This document shows positions 15,899 through 23,599 of a DNA stretch of 25,431 nt, piece by piece. The notes beneath the pieces were generated by a model, which was given only the letters and a program-made list of their open reading frames with translations, did not search any database and was not told the DNA's origin. Each line of letters opens with the position of its first letter. The stretch's first letter is position 1. The DNA is from CAZZDK01 sp964652235 (GTDB taxonomy: Bacteria; Pseudomonadota; Alphaproteobacteria; UBA9219), in NCBI GenBank assembly GCA_964652235.1, contig CAZZDK010000026.1, positions 1 through 25,431 on the forward strand, given 5' to 3'. Both the position numbers and the translations under genes were made by a program.

Positions 15899-16360
15899 GT
15901 GAGCAAGCAGCTTCAGGCCTTGGAACTCTGGCGTCGCAGTTTGGTGGAAAGCGTTCGGGGCGACGCCCCCGATTTGTCGGCGAGACAGTTCGCGCTTCTT
16001 CTTTCCGTTTATCTCGGTCCGGGGCCGCACACGGTGCGAGGCTTGGCGCGCGCCTTGAACGTCTCGAAGCCTGCGGTCAGCCGCGCGCTTGATCGCCTGG
16101 GCGAGCTGGGTTACATCCGCCGCGAGCGCGACGATCTTGACCGCCGCAACGTCCTGGTGCAACGCACCCAGGCGGGGGCGAAATTCCTGCTCGATTTTTC
16201 GGCCATCGTCAGCCGGGCCGAGGCTGAGGCGGCGCGACTGGCCGACGAAAAGGCCCTGGATTCCGCGCTGGAGGCTATGTCCTCTTTGGCCGGGGGGCTT
16301 TCTGTTCCTTCCCTGGTCGGGGAGGCGGGCGAGGCGAGCTGGGCGGACGCGGCGGCTTAG
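15899..16360 (+). CDS. MarR-family transcriptional regulator
   Basis: A 153-residue DNA-binding protein, expected to act as a dimer. The winged helix-turn-helix covers about residues 44-95: TVRGLARALNVSKPAVSRAL holds the recognition helix and ERDDLDRRNVLVQRT the wing. Flanking helices would form the dimer interface. It starts at GTG 15899, with AAGGAT upstream and a stop codon in the same frame five codons before. It precedes the NlpC/P60 gene by 41 bases and may be cotranscribed with it and rlmJ. The palindrome at 15770 is a candidate autoregulatory site. The ligand is unknown. Confidence 0.9.
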   Translation: MSKQLQALELWRRSLVESVRGDAPDLSARQFALLLSVYLGPGPHTVRGLARALNVSKPAVSRALDRLGELGYIRRERDDLDRRNVLVQRTQAGAKFLLDFSAIVSRAEAEAARLADEKALDSALEAMSSLAGGLSVPSLVGEAGEASWADAAA

Positions 16361-16401
16361 TCCTTTCTTCCTAAAGGGCGCTCTGGTATTCTCCGGCCCT
16401 T

Positions 16402-17256
16402 ATGAACCAAGCCGTTACTCTCGACCCGCGCACCAACGCCTTCCGGCCCGATTTGGCCGACGTGGCTCTGCGCCCCTTTGTCGAAGCGAAAAAATTCGTC
16501 GAGCCGACGCTCCATCAATGTGTGAGGGGGGTCGTGCCTCTCTGGTCCGAACCGCGCCCGGACGCGCCGCGCGTCAGCGAGATTCGCTACGGCGAGTTTT
16601 TGGACGTTTTCGAGATTCGCAAGGACGGCATCGCCTGGGTTCAAAACCGCAACGACCGTTACGTGGGCTATATCCAGGCCAAGGGCGCCTTGAATCAAAC
16701 CATCGCGGCCATGATGAACAGGATCAGCGCCCTGACGACTTACGTCTATGCGGCGCCCGATCTCAAGGCGCCCGTTTTGGACCGGCTGACTCTCGGTTCT
16801 TTCGTTTCGCTGGACGGCGAGGCGGGGGATTTCTATCCGCTGGCCACCGGCGGGTTCGTTTTCAAGAAGCACGTCGCGCCGACGGACGAGGTTCAATGTC
16901 CGGATTACGTCTTTACGGCGGGCCAGCTTTTGAACGTTCCCTATCTGTGGGGCGGGCGCACGCCCCTCGGCGTCGATTGTTCGGGCCTTGTGCAGTTGGC
17001 GCTCGACGTGGCGGGGATTGACGCGCCGCGCGACAGCGACCAGCAGCGCGAGCTGTTCGGCTTTCCTTTGCCTGCTCATTGGCGCGACGTGCCGTGGAAG
17101 CGAGGCGATCTCGTTTTTTTCGAGAATCATGTGGGAATCATGACCGGACCGGACCACATGATCCACGCCGACCCTTTTTCCATGCGGGTGACGGTCGAGC
17201 CTCTGGCGCACGTCGTTTCGCGCGGGCACAGGATCGTCGCCGCCGGTCGGCCATGA
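16402..17256 (+). CDS. NlpC/P60 cell-wall hydrolase with SH3-like domains
   Basis: A 284-residue cysteine peptidase of the C40 type, expected to cut peptide cross-links or stems of peptidoglycan. Two SH3-like modules (about 38-95 and 105-160) come before the catalytic domain. The catalytic residues are visible: C193 in GVDCSGLVQ, H243 in ENHVGIM and H255 in MIHADP. YLWGGRTP is a typical family motif. There is no signal peptide, as in many alphaproteobacterial relatives, so its route to the wall is unclear; it may act on imported muropeptides. Its stop overlaps the rlmJ start as ATGA. Confidence 0.93.
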   Translation: MNQAVTLDPRTNAFRPDLADVALRPFVEAKKFVEPTLHQCVRGVVPLWSEPRPDAPRVSEIRYGEFLDVFEIRKDGIAWVQNRNDRYVGYIQAKGALNQTIAAMMNRISALTTYVYAAPDLKAPVLDRLTLGSFVSLDGEAGDFYPLATGGFVFKKHVAPTDEVQCPDYVFTAGQLLNVPYLWGGRTPLGVDCSGLVQLALDVAGIDAPRDSDQQRELFGFPLPAHWRDVPWKRGDLVFFENHVGIMTGPDHMIHADPFSMRVTVEPLAHVVSRGHRIVAAGRP

Positions 17257-18197
17257 ACTATCGTCATATCTATCACGCCGGGAACATCTGCGACGTCGCC
17301 AAGCACGCTTCTTTCGCGCTTTTGCTGGAGCGGATGAAGGCGAAGGAAACGGCGTTCGCCGTCCTCGACACGCACGCGGGCTGCGGGCTTTACGACCTGT
17401 CCGATCCGCGCGCGCTTAAGACAGGCGAGGCGCAGGAAGGAATTGGGAAGCTTTTATCGCTTGCCGTTCCCGTCATTGCGAGCCATCCGAAGGATGGCGC
17501 GGCAATCCAGAGTCAAACGGAACCTCCTTTGATTTCCGGCGACTCTGGATCGCTTCAGGGCCGCGCCCTTCGCGATGACGGTTCTCTTTTACCCTATCTT
17601 TCCGTTCTTTCCGGCCTGAACGCGGACGGCGACCTCCGCTTCTATCCCGGCTCGCCGCTGATCGCCTCGCGTCTCATGAGGCCGCAGGACCGGCTCATCG
17701 CCTGCGAACTTCATTCCGAAGACGAGCCGGAGCTTCGCCGGGCCTTGCGCGGCGATAAAAGGGCGCACGTTCATAGGCGCGACGGCTATGAGGCCGTTAA
17801 GGCCTTTCTGCCGTTTCCGGAAAAAAGGGGGCTGGTCCTTATCGACCCGCCGTTCGAGGAAGAGGGCGAGTTCGACCGGCTGGTTCTGGCTGCCAAGGCG
17901 GCGCAAGGGAAAATGCCGGGCGCCGTTCTCGCGCTTTGGTATCCGATCAAGGAACGCCCCGCGATCTGGCGCTTTCACGAAGCGCTGATCGAGGCGGGGT
18001 TGCCGAAAACGCTGGTGGCTGAGTTTATTTTTCGCGAAGAAACGCGCCACGACCGTCTGAACGGTTCCGGCCTGGTTATCCTGAATGCGCCGTGGCGGTT
18101 TGAGGAAGAATTGCGCTCGCTCTTTTCAGGGCTGCACGAGGTTCTTCAAACGGAAACGAAAACCTCTGACATCCGACCTCTGACATCCGACCTCTGA
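17253..18197 (+). CDS. rlmJ: 23S rRNA (adenine-N6) methyltransferase RlmJ with an inserted palindromic element
   Basis: A 314-residue SAM-dependent enzyme; RlmJ methylates A2030 of 23S rRNA in E. coli. Family motifs are present: YRHIYHAGN (3-11), LDTHAGCGLYDL, RFYPGSPLIASRL (129-141) and the catalytic LIDPPF (196-201). E. coli RlmJ has about 280 residues. The extra length comes mainly from residues about 74-110 (VIASHPKDG to ALRDDG), encoded by a palindromic repeat between GEAQEGIGKLL and LLPYL. The frame stays open and all core motifs survive, so it may be functional. The C-terminus is extended by a 14-bp tandem repeat that also supplies the stop. The start overlaps the NlpC/P60 stop. Confidence 0.93.
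   Translation: MNYRHIYHAGNICDVAKHASFALLLERMKAKETAFAVLDTHAGCGLYDLSDPRALKTGEAQEGIGKLLSLAVPVIASHPKDGAAIQSQTEPPLISGDSGSLQGRALRDDGSLLPYLSVLSGLNADGDLRFYPGSPLIASRLMRPQDRLIACELHSEDEPELRRALRGDKRAHVHRRDGYEAVKAFLPFPEKRGLVLIDPPFEEEGEFDRLVLAAKAAQGKMPGAVLALWYPIKERPAIWRFHEALIEAGLPKTLVAEFIFREETRHDRLNGSGLVILNAPWRFEEELRSLFSGLHEVLQTETKTSDIRPLTSDL
17471..17580. repeat. Palindromic repeat element inserted in frame within rlmJ
   Basis: The element starts CGTCATTGCGAG and ends CGCGATGACG, two units in inverted orientation. The left unit has a 7-bp hairpin (GCCATCC/GGATGGC, 17482-17498) and then GGCAATCCAGAGTC. The inner arms CCAGAGTC (17507-17514) and GACTCTGG (17541-17548) are perfect inverted copies. The outer arms CGTCAT and ATGACG pair too. 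GTTC occurs just outside both ends (17466-17469 and 17581-17584), possibly a target duplication or chance. A half copy is at 25378. Confidence 0.88.
18163..18197 (+). repeat. 14-bp tandem repeat supplying the rlmJ C-terminus and stop
   Basis: CCTCTGACATCCGA occurs twice in tandem (18163-18176 and 18177-18190), then a half copy CCTCTGA whose last three bases are the rlmJ stop codon. It encodes the C-terminal TSDIRPLTSDL, which is unlike normal RlmJ ends. Confidence 0.85.
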
Positions 18198-18198
18198 T

Positions 18199-19170
18199 TT
18201 ACAGCCACTTTTTCCGGCGGAAATACCAGAACGGAAGGACGGCGGAAATCAGCATGAGCGCCAAGGCCAGCGGATAGCCGTGTTCCCATTCCAGCTCGGG
18301 CAGGAACCTGAAGTTCATGCCGTAAATGCTGGCGATGAGGGTCGGCGGCAGGAAGGCGACCGCCGCGACCGAGAAAATCTTGATGATGTTGTTTTGCTCG
18401 ATGTTGATCATGCCGAGCGTCGCGTCGAGCAGGAAGTTCGATTTCGCCGAAAGGAACGAGGCGTGCTCGTCGATGGAGCTTGTGTCCTGCATCAGGGTTT
18501 TGACGCGGGTCTTGGCGTCCTTTTTCAGATCGACGTGCGCCATCAGAAACAAGGCGAGCCGGTTCAGGTTCAAAAGGCTGTCCTTGGCCTTTGTGGCGAT
18601 GTCCGCGACGTAGCCGATCCGGCGCAGGACGTCTTTGAAGTCCACGTCTATGTTTGTGTCGCCGCGATGCTTGAAGACGCCGTGGGACAAGGCGTCAAGG
18701 TTGGCCGCGCCGCTTTCGAGAATGTCGGCCAGGCAATCGGCGATTTGTTCCAAAAGGCCCATGATGATCTGCTCGCCCGATCCGGCGATGGAGGGAAAGC
18801 GCGTCAGGCGGTTGATGAACATGGTGAAGGGCGCGGGATCGGTGTAGCGCAAGGTCACGAGCTTGCCGTTCACGAGCATGAAGGTGATGGCCTTGGATTC
18901 CGGCTCGTCCGTCGTGGTCTTGTTGAGGACGGGCATGATCATGACGACGGCGTTTTCGTCCACGTACAGGCGGCTTGACGCCTCGATCTCCTGCATTTCG
19001 TCGCGGGTAGGCATTTCGACGTCCAGGAGTCGTTCGGTTATGCTTTCCTCCTCGCGCGTCGGATAAAACAGATCGACCCACAGGACGTGCTTGGGCAAAT
19101 CCTCAGGGGGTTCCTCCCCGACGACGGTTTGGCGAAGGACGCCTTGTTCAAGATGGAAGAGAGTCAGCAC
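18199..19170 (-). CDS. corA: CorA-family magnesium/divalent metal channel
   Basis: A 323-residue inner membrane protein. It forms a pentameric channel for Mg2+ (also Co2+ or Ni2+) in known members. The large N-terminal cytoplasmic domain with long helices is followed by two C-terminal membrane segments (about 263-282 and 299-318). The signature YGMNF is at about 283-287. The C-terminus is basic (FRRKKWL). I start it at GTG 19170, with GGGAG eight bases upstream, which gives the usual short beginning MLTLFHLEQG; a longer TTG reading to 19200 is less likely. Its stop lies one base from the rlmJ stop, so no separate terminator fits between them. Confidence 0.93.
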   Translation of the reverse strand: MLTLFHLEQGVLRQTVVGEEPPEDLPKHVLWVDLFYPTREEESITERLLDVEMPTRDEMQEIEASSRLYVDENAVVMIMPVLNKTTTDEPESKAITFMLVNGKLVTLRYTDPAPFTMFINRLTRFPSIAGSGEQIIMGLLEQIADCLADILESGAANLDALSHGVFKHRGDTNIDVDFKDVLRRIGYVADIATKAKDSLLNLNRLALFLMAHVDLKKDAKTRVKTLMQDTSSIDEHASFLSAKSNFLLDATLGMINIEQNNIIKIFSVAAVAFLPPTLIASIYGMNFRFLPELEWEHGYPLALALMLISAVLPFWYFRRKKWL

Positions 19171-19353
19171 ATTAAGAACTCCCAGAACCGAAAAGCCCAA
19201 CCGGGCGGCAAGTATGCCCGCCAGAAAGAGAATTTTCCGTTAAAGAAATTCTGTCCCTCTTTCAAGAAAGAAAATGTTTTTCCTCAATAAGTTAAAAAAG
19301 GGGACGGGAAAAAGCCTTCTTTGGGGCGAAGAAACCTCTTTTCGCGCATAATT

Positions 19354-19404
19354 TTGCCACTTGGTTCGCGCCTCATAGAGTCCTAGCGTGTCCTGTCCGG
19401 ACAC
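19354..19404 (+). promoter_or_regulatory. Possible promoter and inverted repeat upstream of the Spy-like gene
   Basis: TTGCCA (19354-19359) and TAGAGT (19376-19381) are separated by 16 bases. Just downstream GTGTCC (19388-19393) and GGACAC (19399-19404) form an inverted repeat, with an inner palindrome TGTCCGGACA (19394-19403). This would suit an operator near the transcription start. By eye only. Confidence 0.3.
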
Positions 19405-19426
19405 CAAGCTCAACCAAGGAGGGTTC

Positions 19427-19981
19427 ATGAAAAAGGTTCATCTTTACGCCGCATCGGCTTTGCTGGCGGTTCTTTTGACGTCGGGCGTCTCCCACGCCGC
19501 GACGAACCAGGCGGCGAGCGCGACGGCCAAGGAAACCGTCGCCGTTCAAGGCGAAGCCAAGGCCCAGGTTCAACCGAAATTAGCGCAACCGCTGTCTGAA
19601 GAGAAAATGAAGCTCGTTCGCGAATCGATGGACAAAGCGAGCGAGGAGCAAAAGCCCCTCTTGGCCCAATCCTTCAAGGTCCGCAAGGAGATGAAGGAAA
19701 TTATGGCAGCCCCGACGTTTGATCGGAAAGCCTATCTGGCCAAGCATGAGGAAATGCAGAAACTGCAGGCTCAGATCGCCGACATTCGGGTAAACTCGAT
19801 TGCCGACGTGGCGACGAAGCTGACCCCCGAAGAAAGGGCCTCGCTTCCGCCCTTGATGATGAAGGGGCCGCGCGGCATGGGCATGAGGGGGCCCGGCGGC
19901 ATGATGGGGCGCGGCATGATGGGCCAGCCGCCGATGGACGGTCCGGCGCCCGCGCCCGTGGAACCGGCTGAAGGCGAGTAG
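19427..19981 (+). CDS. Periplasmic Spy/CpxP-like (LTXXQ-type) protein
   Basis: A 184-residue exported protein. A signal peptide is likely cut after VSHA (residue 24). The central part is helical and charged (about 55-130), with KMKLVRESMDKASEEQKP and YLAKHEEMQKLQAQIADI. Then comes LTPEERASLPP (132-142), close to the LTPEQR motif of Spy, CpxP and related metal-stress proteins. The tail from about 143 is rich in Met, Gly and Pro and might bind metal or be disordered. The role may be as an envelope stress chaperone or metal sensor, inferred from the family. ATG 19427 follows AAGGAGGG; an upstream GTG in frame would add 13 residues before the signal peptide. A strong terminator follows. Confidence 0.78.
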   Translation: MKKVHLYAASALLAVLLTSGVSHAATNQAASATAKETVAVQGEAKAQVQPKLAQPLSEEKMKLVRESMDKASEEQKPLLAQSFKVRKEMKEIMAAPTFDRKAYLAKHEEMQKLQAQIADIRVNSIADVATKLTPEERASLPPLMMKGPRGMGMRGPGGMMGRGMMGQPPMDGPAPAPVEPAEGE

Positions 19982-19991
19982 AAAGAACGGG

Positions 19992-20025
19992 AAGGGCGCG
20001 GCGGACGAAAAGCCGCGCCCTTTTT
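19992..20025 (+). terminator. Rho-independent terminator after the Spy-like gene
   Basis: AAGGGCGCGGC (19992-20002) pairs perfectly with GCCGCGCCCTT (20012-20022) around a 9-base loop, followed by TTT. It starts ten bases after the stop codon. Confidence 0.9.
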
Positions 20026-20050
20026 CCCCTTCCAGCAAAAGGAGATAGAG

Positions 20051-20464
20051 ATGAAGAAGCCCGCCTTGTTTCTCTTTTCCGCCTTCCTTCTTTCGGCCTT
20101 GGCCACGCCCGCCTTTGCCGACACGGACATTTACCTCAATTTTTCCTCCGGGCGGCCTCACCATCGTCCCGGCCCTTATCGCCACCATAGGCCGTGGCAC
20201 CCGGGTTGGCGGCCGGCCGCGCCCGTTTTCTATGCGCCGCCGCCGGTCTATGTCGCGCCGCCCCCGGTCGTTTACCGGACGACGTACGTCCAGCCGGTCG
20301 TGGCGTCCTCGCTTGAAGCTTCCCCGGCCTCTGCCGTCTATACCGACGCGTCGGGCCGCCTGTGCCGCGAATACCAGACGACCGGTTGGGTCGGGCAGGC
20401 GCCCCGGTCCCTTTACGGCACGGCATGTTTGCAGCCCGACGGGTCCTGGCGGGTCGTTGATTGA
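20051..20464 (+). CDS. Small secreted protein with surface-antigen-like C-terminus
   Basis: A 137-residue exported protein. The signal peptide is likely cut after PAFA (residue 23). A His/Pro/Arg-rich segment (about 33-60) and a Pro/Tyr/Val-rich segment (about 58-80, APPPVYVAPPPVVY) follow. The last 40 residues (about 97-137: DASGRLCREYQTTGWVG, then YGTACLQPDGSWRVV) resemble the C-terminal domain of the Rickettsia 17-kDa surface antigen group; two cysteines may pair. AAAAGGAGATAGAG before ATG 20051 is a strong ribosome binding site. The stop overlaps the next gene start by one base (TGATG), so translation may be coupled. Confidence 0.82.
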   Translation: MKKPALFLFSAFLLSALATPAFADTDIYLNFSSGRPHHRPGPYRHHRPWHPGWRPAAPVFYAPPPVYVAPPPVVYRTTYVQPVVASSLEASPASAVYTDASGRLCREYQTTGWVGQAPRSLYGTACLQPDGSWRVVD

Positions 20465-21033
20465 TGGAAGACAAAAAGGCCCTTCGAAACCTCTTGCGGC
20501 GGCGACGCGCCCAGAAAGCGGGCGCGTCGGCCAGGGCGGCGTCGCTTGCGCTCAGGGACGTCTTTCTTTCCGGCGTTAAACTGCCCGTTCGGGCCGTGGT
20601 GGCCGGTTACGCCGCCCAGGGCGACGAGATGGACCCCGCGCCGCTTGAAGCGGTTTTGCGGGCCAAGGGCCATCCCTTTTGCCTGCCCTGCGTCAAGACG
20701 CTGGGCGAGCCGCTTGTTTTCCGCCTTTATGAGCCGGAAGGACCCCTTCGCGGCGGCTTCAGGGATATTCCCGAGCCTTTCCCCTACAGCCCGGAGATTG
20801 AACCGGATGTTCTGCTGATCCCGCTGATCGGGTTCGACGAAACGTGCTTGCGGCTGGGGCAGGGCGGCGGGCTTTACGACAGGACTCTGGCGGCGCTTCG
20901 CGCGCGGCGAAAGATTATAGCTATCGGCCTGGCTTTTGAGGCGCAGGGCTTAGCGCAGCTTCCCGCCGAACCGCACGACCAGCGCCTTGATCTGATCGTG
21001 ACGGAGAAGCGGATCATTGATCCATCTTCTTAA
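20464..21033 (+). CDS. 5-formyltetrahydrofolate cyclo-ligase
   Basis: A 189-residue cytoplasmic enzyme that converts 5-formyl-THF and ATP to 5,10-methenyl-THF, ADP and phosphate, returning folate to one-carbon metabolism. The basic N-terminal helix (LRNLLRRRRAQK) and the nucleotide-binding motif LRLGQGGGLYDR (129-140), preceded by IPLIGFD, are typical, and the length is normal. ATG 20464 overlaps the upstream stop by one base. In many proteobacteria this gene is next to zapA and ssrS; here it is not. The last 20 bases overlap a convergent gene. Confidence 0.93.
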   Translation: MEDKKALRNLLRRRRAQKAGASARAASLALRDVFLSGVKLPVRAVVAGYAAQGDEMDPAPLEAVLRAKGHPFCLPCVKTLGEPLVFRLYEPEGPLRGGFRDIPEPFPYSPEIEPDVLLIPLIGFDETCLRLGQGGGLYDRTLAALRARRKIIAIGLAFEAQGLAQLPAEPHDQRLDLIVTEKRIIDPSS

Positions 21034-21415
21034 GGATCGACTTTAATTTTACAGCCGAAAAGGCTGTGGCGCCGAAACTTTTTTCCGAACCTTCGGCGGA
21101 AAGCTCGAAGAGGTTGGCTTTCAGTTCCTTCAAAAGACGCGCGGTTTCCCTGCCGTTCCAAAGATGCGTAAGGCCCCCCGTGGCCGAGGCGGTCGGGATC
21201 AAATCCGCCACGGCGATCGCGCATTGATGCGTCAGCGTTTCCGCGAGGCTGTGAAGGGTCTTAAGAACAAAGAACCTTCGCGCGGCGGCGCCGGGGGAAT
21301 CGTGCAGGTCTTTTTCAAGGCAAAGATCGTGGATCCGGTCGAGCGTGTCGAGCGTTTCGGCCACGCTCCAGCGGGAGGAAATCCAATCGCGGCCCTGGTA
21401 CAAAAGGGGCTTCAT
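21014..21415 (-). CDS. Small helical protein of unknown function, coupled to the VirK/YbjX-family gene
   Basis: A 133-residue protein with no signal peptide and no family I recognise. It looks mostly helical (RWSVAETLDTLDRIHDLCLE; RFFVLKTLHSLAETLTHQ) with a basic C-terminus (KLKSILKKMDQ). I start it at ATG 21415, which overlaps the stop of the upstream gene as ATGA. A longer reading to 21694 would run through conserved coding sequence of that gene, with a much more basic, low-quality translation. The coupling suggests a shared role with the upstream gene. Its end overlaps the cyclo-ligase end by 20 bases. Confidence 0.6.
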   Translation of the reverse strand: MKPLLYQGRDWISSRWSVAETLDTLDRIHDLCLEKDLHDSPGAAARRFFVLKTLHSLAETLTHQCAIAVADLIPTASATGGLTHLWNGRETARLLKELKANLFELSAEGSEKSFGATAFSAVKLKSILKKMDQ

Positions 21416-22320
21416 GAGGAAAGGCCCTTTAAGGCTTGGGTCGTCTGCTCGGCCAAAGAGGCCAAAAGGGCCTGCCTTGCCAGCCATAATTTGCGTTTTT
21501 TGGGCGGCACGTCCTCTAAGGAACGGACCGGCGGCGCGAGCGGCATTTCGAAATCGCCGTCGGGCAGGGGGCGGGGATCGAACTCGCGCCAGAAATCGTC
21601 GTAATCGGCGTGTATCTTGCGTTGCCATTTCGCTTTGGATTGCGAAACATGGTTGGTTTTGGCTGTGGCGCGAACGCCGTCCGCGCCGATCCATGAGGCA
21701 AAGGCGTAAGCGGCTTCTAAAACGGCCCGTTTGGGTCGCAGGCCGCTCAGGTTGCGGGTGGCGCGCACAATGCGGTCTTTGTATTCCGGGCCGGGGCCTT
21801 GGATGCCGTTGAGGACGAGGAGGCGGCGTCCCTTTTCGTCCAAAGCCATATTGACCATAAGTCTGGCTAGGGAAAGCCCCTGGGCCTCGTCGATCATAAG
21901 AAAGGTCAGCTCGCCCTGATGCTGGGAGATCATTTCGCGGCCAAGAGTAAAGCGAAAAAGCTCTCCCTTGCCGCTCCGAAGCGTGGCCAGCAGGGCCCTT
22001 TCCCCAGCCACAAGACTTGAAAGCGCATTTTTATCAAAAACTTGCTCAACAACCTTGTAGTGATTAATTAAGAAATCGGCTCGTTCGCGAGGACCAAAGG
22101 CGCGCCTGGCGAACGGGCGATGAATTTTGTCGCACAAAACGCTTTTGACGCGGGCCGGGGCGCTCGACAGGACAGGCGAGGATTCGATAAACCGAAGCCA
22201 AGATACCGTCACGTCCCGACGCAGGTGGGACCGTATGAAGAAACGAAAGCCCCTGGCCAGACTGCCGGTCTGGTCGTAAACGAGCCGCGCATACGCGAAA
22301 AGGGAGGGGCTGGGCAGCAT
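21412..22320 (-). CDS. VirK/YbjX-family protein (DUF535)
   Basis: A 302-residue protein resembling YbjX and VirK. Family-like features are the central FRFTLGREMISQHQGELTFLM and LNGIQGP segments and the C-terminal DYDDFWREFDPRPLPDGDF, followed by PLEDVPPKKR-type sequence (here RSLEDVPPKKRKL). VirK/YbjX proteins are linked to outer membrane or peptide-resistance phenotypes in enterobacteria, but the biochemistry is not established. There is no clear signal peptide. The ribosome binding site at ATG 22320 is weak. It is coupled to the small downstream gene by ATGA and is divergent from the 374-residue protein gene. Confidence 0.8.
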   Translation of the reverse strand: MLPSPSLFAYARLVYDQTGSLARGFRFFIRSHLRRDVTVSWLRFIESSPVLSSAPARVKSVLCDKIHRPFARRAFGPRERADFLINHYKVVEQVFDKNALSSLVAGERALLATLRSGKGELFRFTLGREMISQHQGELTFLMIDEAQGLSLARLMVNMALDEKGRRLLVLNGIQGPGPEYKDRIVRATRNLSGLRPKRAVLEAAYAFASWIGADGVRATAKTNHVSQSKAKWQRKIHADYDDFWREFDPRPLPDGDFEMPLAPPVRSLEDVPPKKRKLWLARQALLASLAEQTTQALKGLSS

Positions 22321-22410
22321 AAACGGTTAATGTAACACAGAACGACAGGCCTTTTAACAGTCCTACCCCTCTTTCTTCAAGGGGACAAAGGTTCCAAAAG
22401 GCGTCGCGTT

Positions 22411-22425
22411 GATTAAGCATTAATC
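22411..22425. repeat. Inverted repeat in a divergent promoter region
   Basis: GATTAA (22411-22416) and TTAATC (22420-22425) flank GCA, in the 151-base gap between the divergent VirK/YbjX-family and 374-residue protein genes. A perfect AT-rich inverted repeat in such a place could be an operator. It could also be chance. Confidence 0.3.
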
Positions 22426-22471
22426 TATTCCGGTCTATCCTGCCCTCGTCCATTTGCGAAGAAGGGCCTGA

Positions 22472-23596
22472 ATGACGAACAAATACCTAAAGCCTATGTT
22501 GGACGTGGGGTCTCCCCGCGTTTTCAACTGCAACGAAATGACCAAGCGCGTTCTGGCCCAAAATCCGGACGCTCGCCTTTTCTTTCGCAGCAAGCAGCTC
22601 AACTCGATCGTCCTGATCAAAGATACGGTGCCGGAAGCGGATCGCCAGCCGGGAAAGCCCTTCGTCGGGACCAAACTTTATTTCCCGTTCAACGAGGCCA
22701 ACATCTATGAAGGCGGGCGGACGATCTTCCTTCACGACCGCCACCTCGAGGCCGCCATCATGGGGCATTACGGCGAAGGGGCCTTGACGAAAGAACAGCT
22801 TCTCGAAGACCTTAACATCATGTCCGTGATGGACCGGCTGCCCTCGCTCGATCCCTTTTTGCTGAAGGACGTTTTCCTGCGCCGCAAGATCCCGATGGAG
22901 GAGGCTTATTTCGAGGTAAGCGCGGAGGCCTGGGACGAGATCGAGACCTTTATGCTCCAAAGGTTCGAGCCGCTCGTGCGCGCCGCCTTTCCGGATGAGG
23001 AGGAGGCGCAGGACGACGAGAAGGCGCGGCTTCTCATCGACAAAATCTGGGAAGCGCGGGATATTGACGCGCTTCAGCCGCTTATCACCGCTTTCCGCCT
23101 GCCGCAGCACGAGGCGCTGGATATTTTCTCCTCCTGGCGCGGTATCGTCTATTATTCTTTCCAGTATCTGAAGGAGCAGGCGAAATTTCTGGAGCTGGTC
23201 AAGTGGCTGCGCGAGAACGAAGCGCCCGCCGCCGGCGTTCCCGCCGCCGAGAACAAGGAAATGCAGACGATGCTCTCTTTCGTCAAAGACCAAATGCGCA
23301 AAGAATGGCAGATCATCGAGGACATCGTCCACGACTACCAAAACAGCTATGACAAGATGTTCAAGGACAAGATATCCTCGACCGACTTTCTCAACTTTCT
23401 GAAAAACAGCAACAGCACCTACTGGAAGATCGGCAACAGCCTCGGCAAGACCAACCACGCCATTTATTGCTGGGACGTTATGTCGTCGAGATTCAAGGAA
23501 CGCCGCCTGCCCTGGGCGCAGAAACAGGAAGTCATGCGCCTTTTGTCCACCGTCTTTCAGCAGGAAAAGAAAACCACGACCAACATGGCGTGGTAG
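22472..23596 (+). CDS. Conserved-looking soluble protein of unknown function
   Basis: A 374-residue protein I cannot place. It has no signal peptide or membrane segment. The N-terminal 100 residues look alpha/beta (KPFVGTKLYFPFNEANIYEG; GRTIFLHDRHLEAAIMGHYG). The rest is mostly helical and acidic, with aromatic-rich motifs such as DIFSSWRGIVYYSFQYLKEQ and NSNSTYWKIGNSLGKTNHAI. AAGAAGG precedes ATG 22472. The next gene, the TPR-SGNH protein, starts three bases after its stop, so they are almost surely one operon and may act together. The long minus-strand reading over this gene (22487-24217) is a codon-bias shadow. Confidence 0.82.
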   Translation: MTNKYLKPMLDVGSPRVFNCNEMTKRVLAQNPDARLFFRSKQLNSIVLIKDTVPEADRQPGKPFVGTKLYFPFNEANIYEGGRTIFLHDRHLEAAIMGHYGEGALTKEQLLEDLNIMSVMDRLPSLDPFLLKDVFLRRKIPMEEAYFEVSAEAWDEIETFMLQRFEPLVRAAFPDEEEAQDDEKARLLIDKIWEARDIDALQPLITAFRLPQHEALDIFSSWRGIVYYSFQYLKEQAKFLELVKWLRENEAPAAGVPAAENKEMQTMLSFVKDQMRKEWQIIEDIVHDYQNSYDKMFKDKISSTDFLNFLKNSNSTYWKIGNSLGKTNHAIYCWDVMSSRFKERRLPWAQKQEVMRLLSTVFQQEKKTTTNMAW

Positions 23597-23599
23597 CCC

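Noticed and set aside
21416..21694. N-terminal extension of the 133-residue gene to 21694
   Set aside because: It would lie fully inside the VirK/YbjX-family gene in another frame and translates to a Pro/Arg-rich sequence. The ATGA start at 21415 is the better choice.
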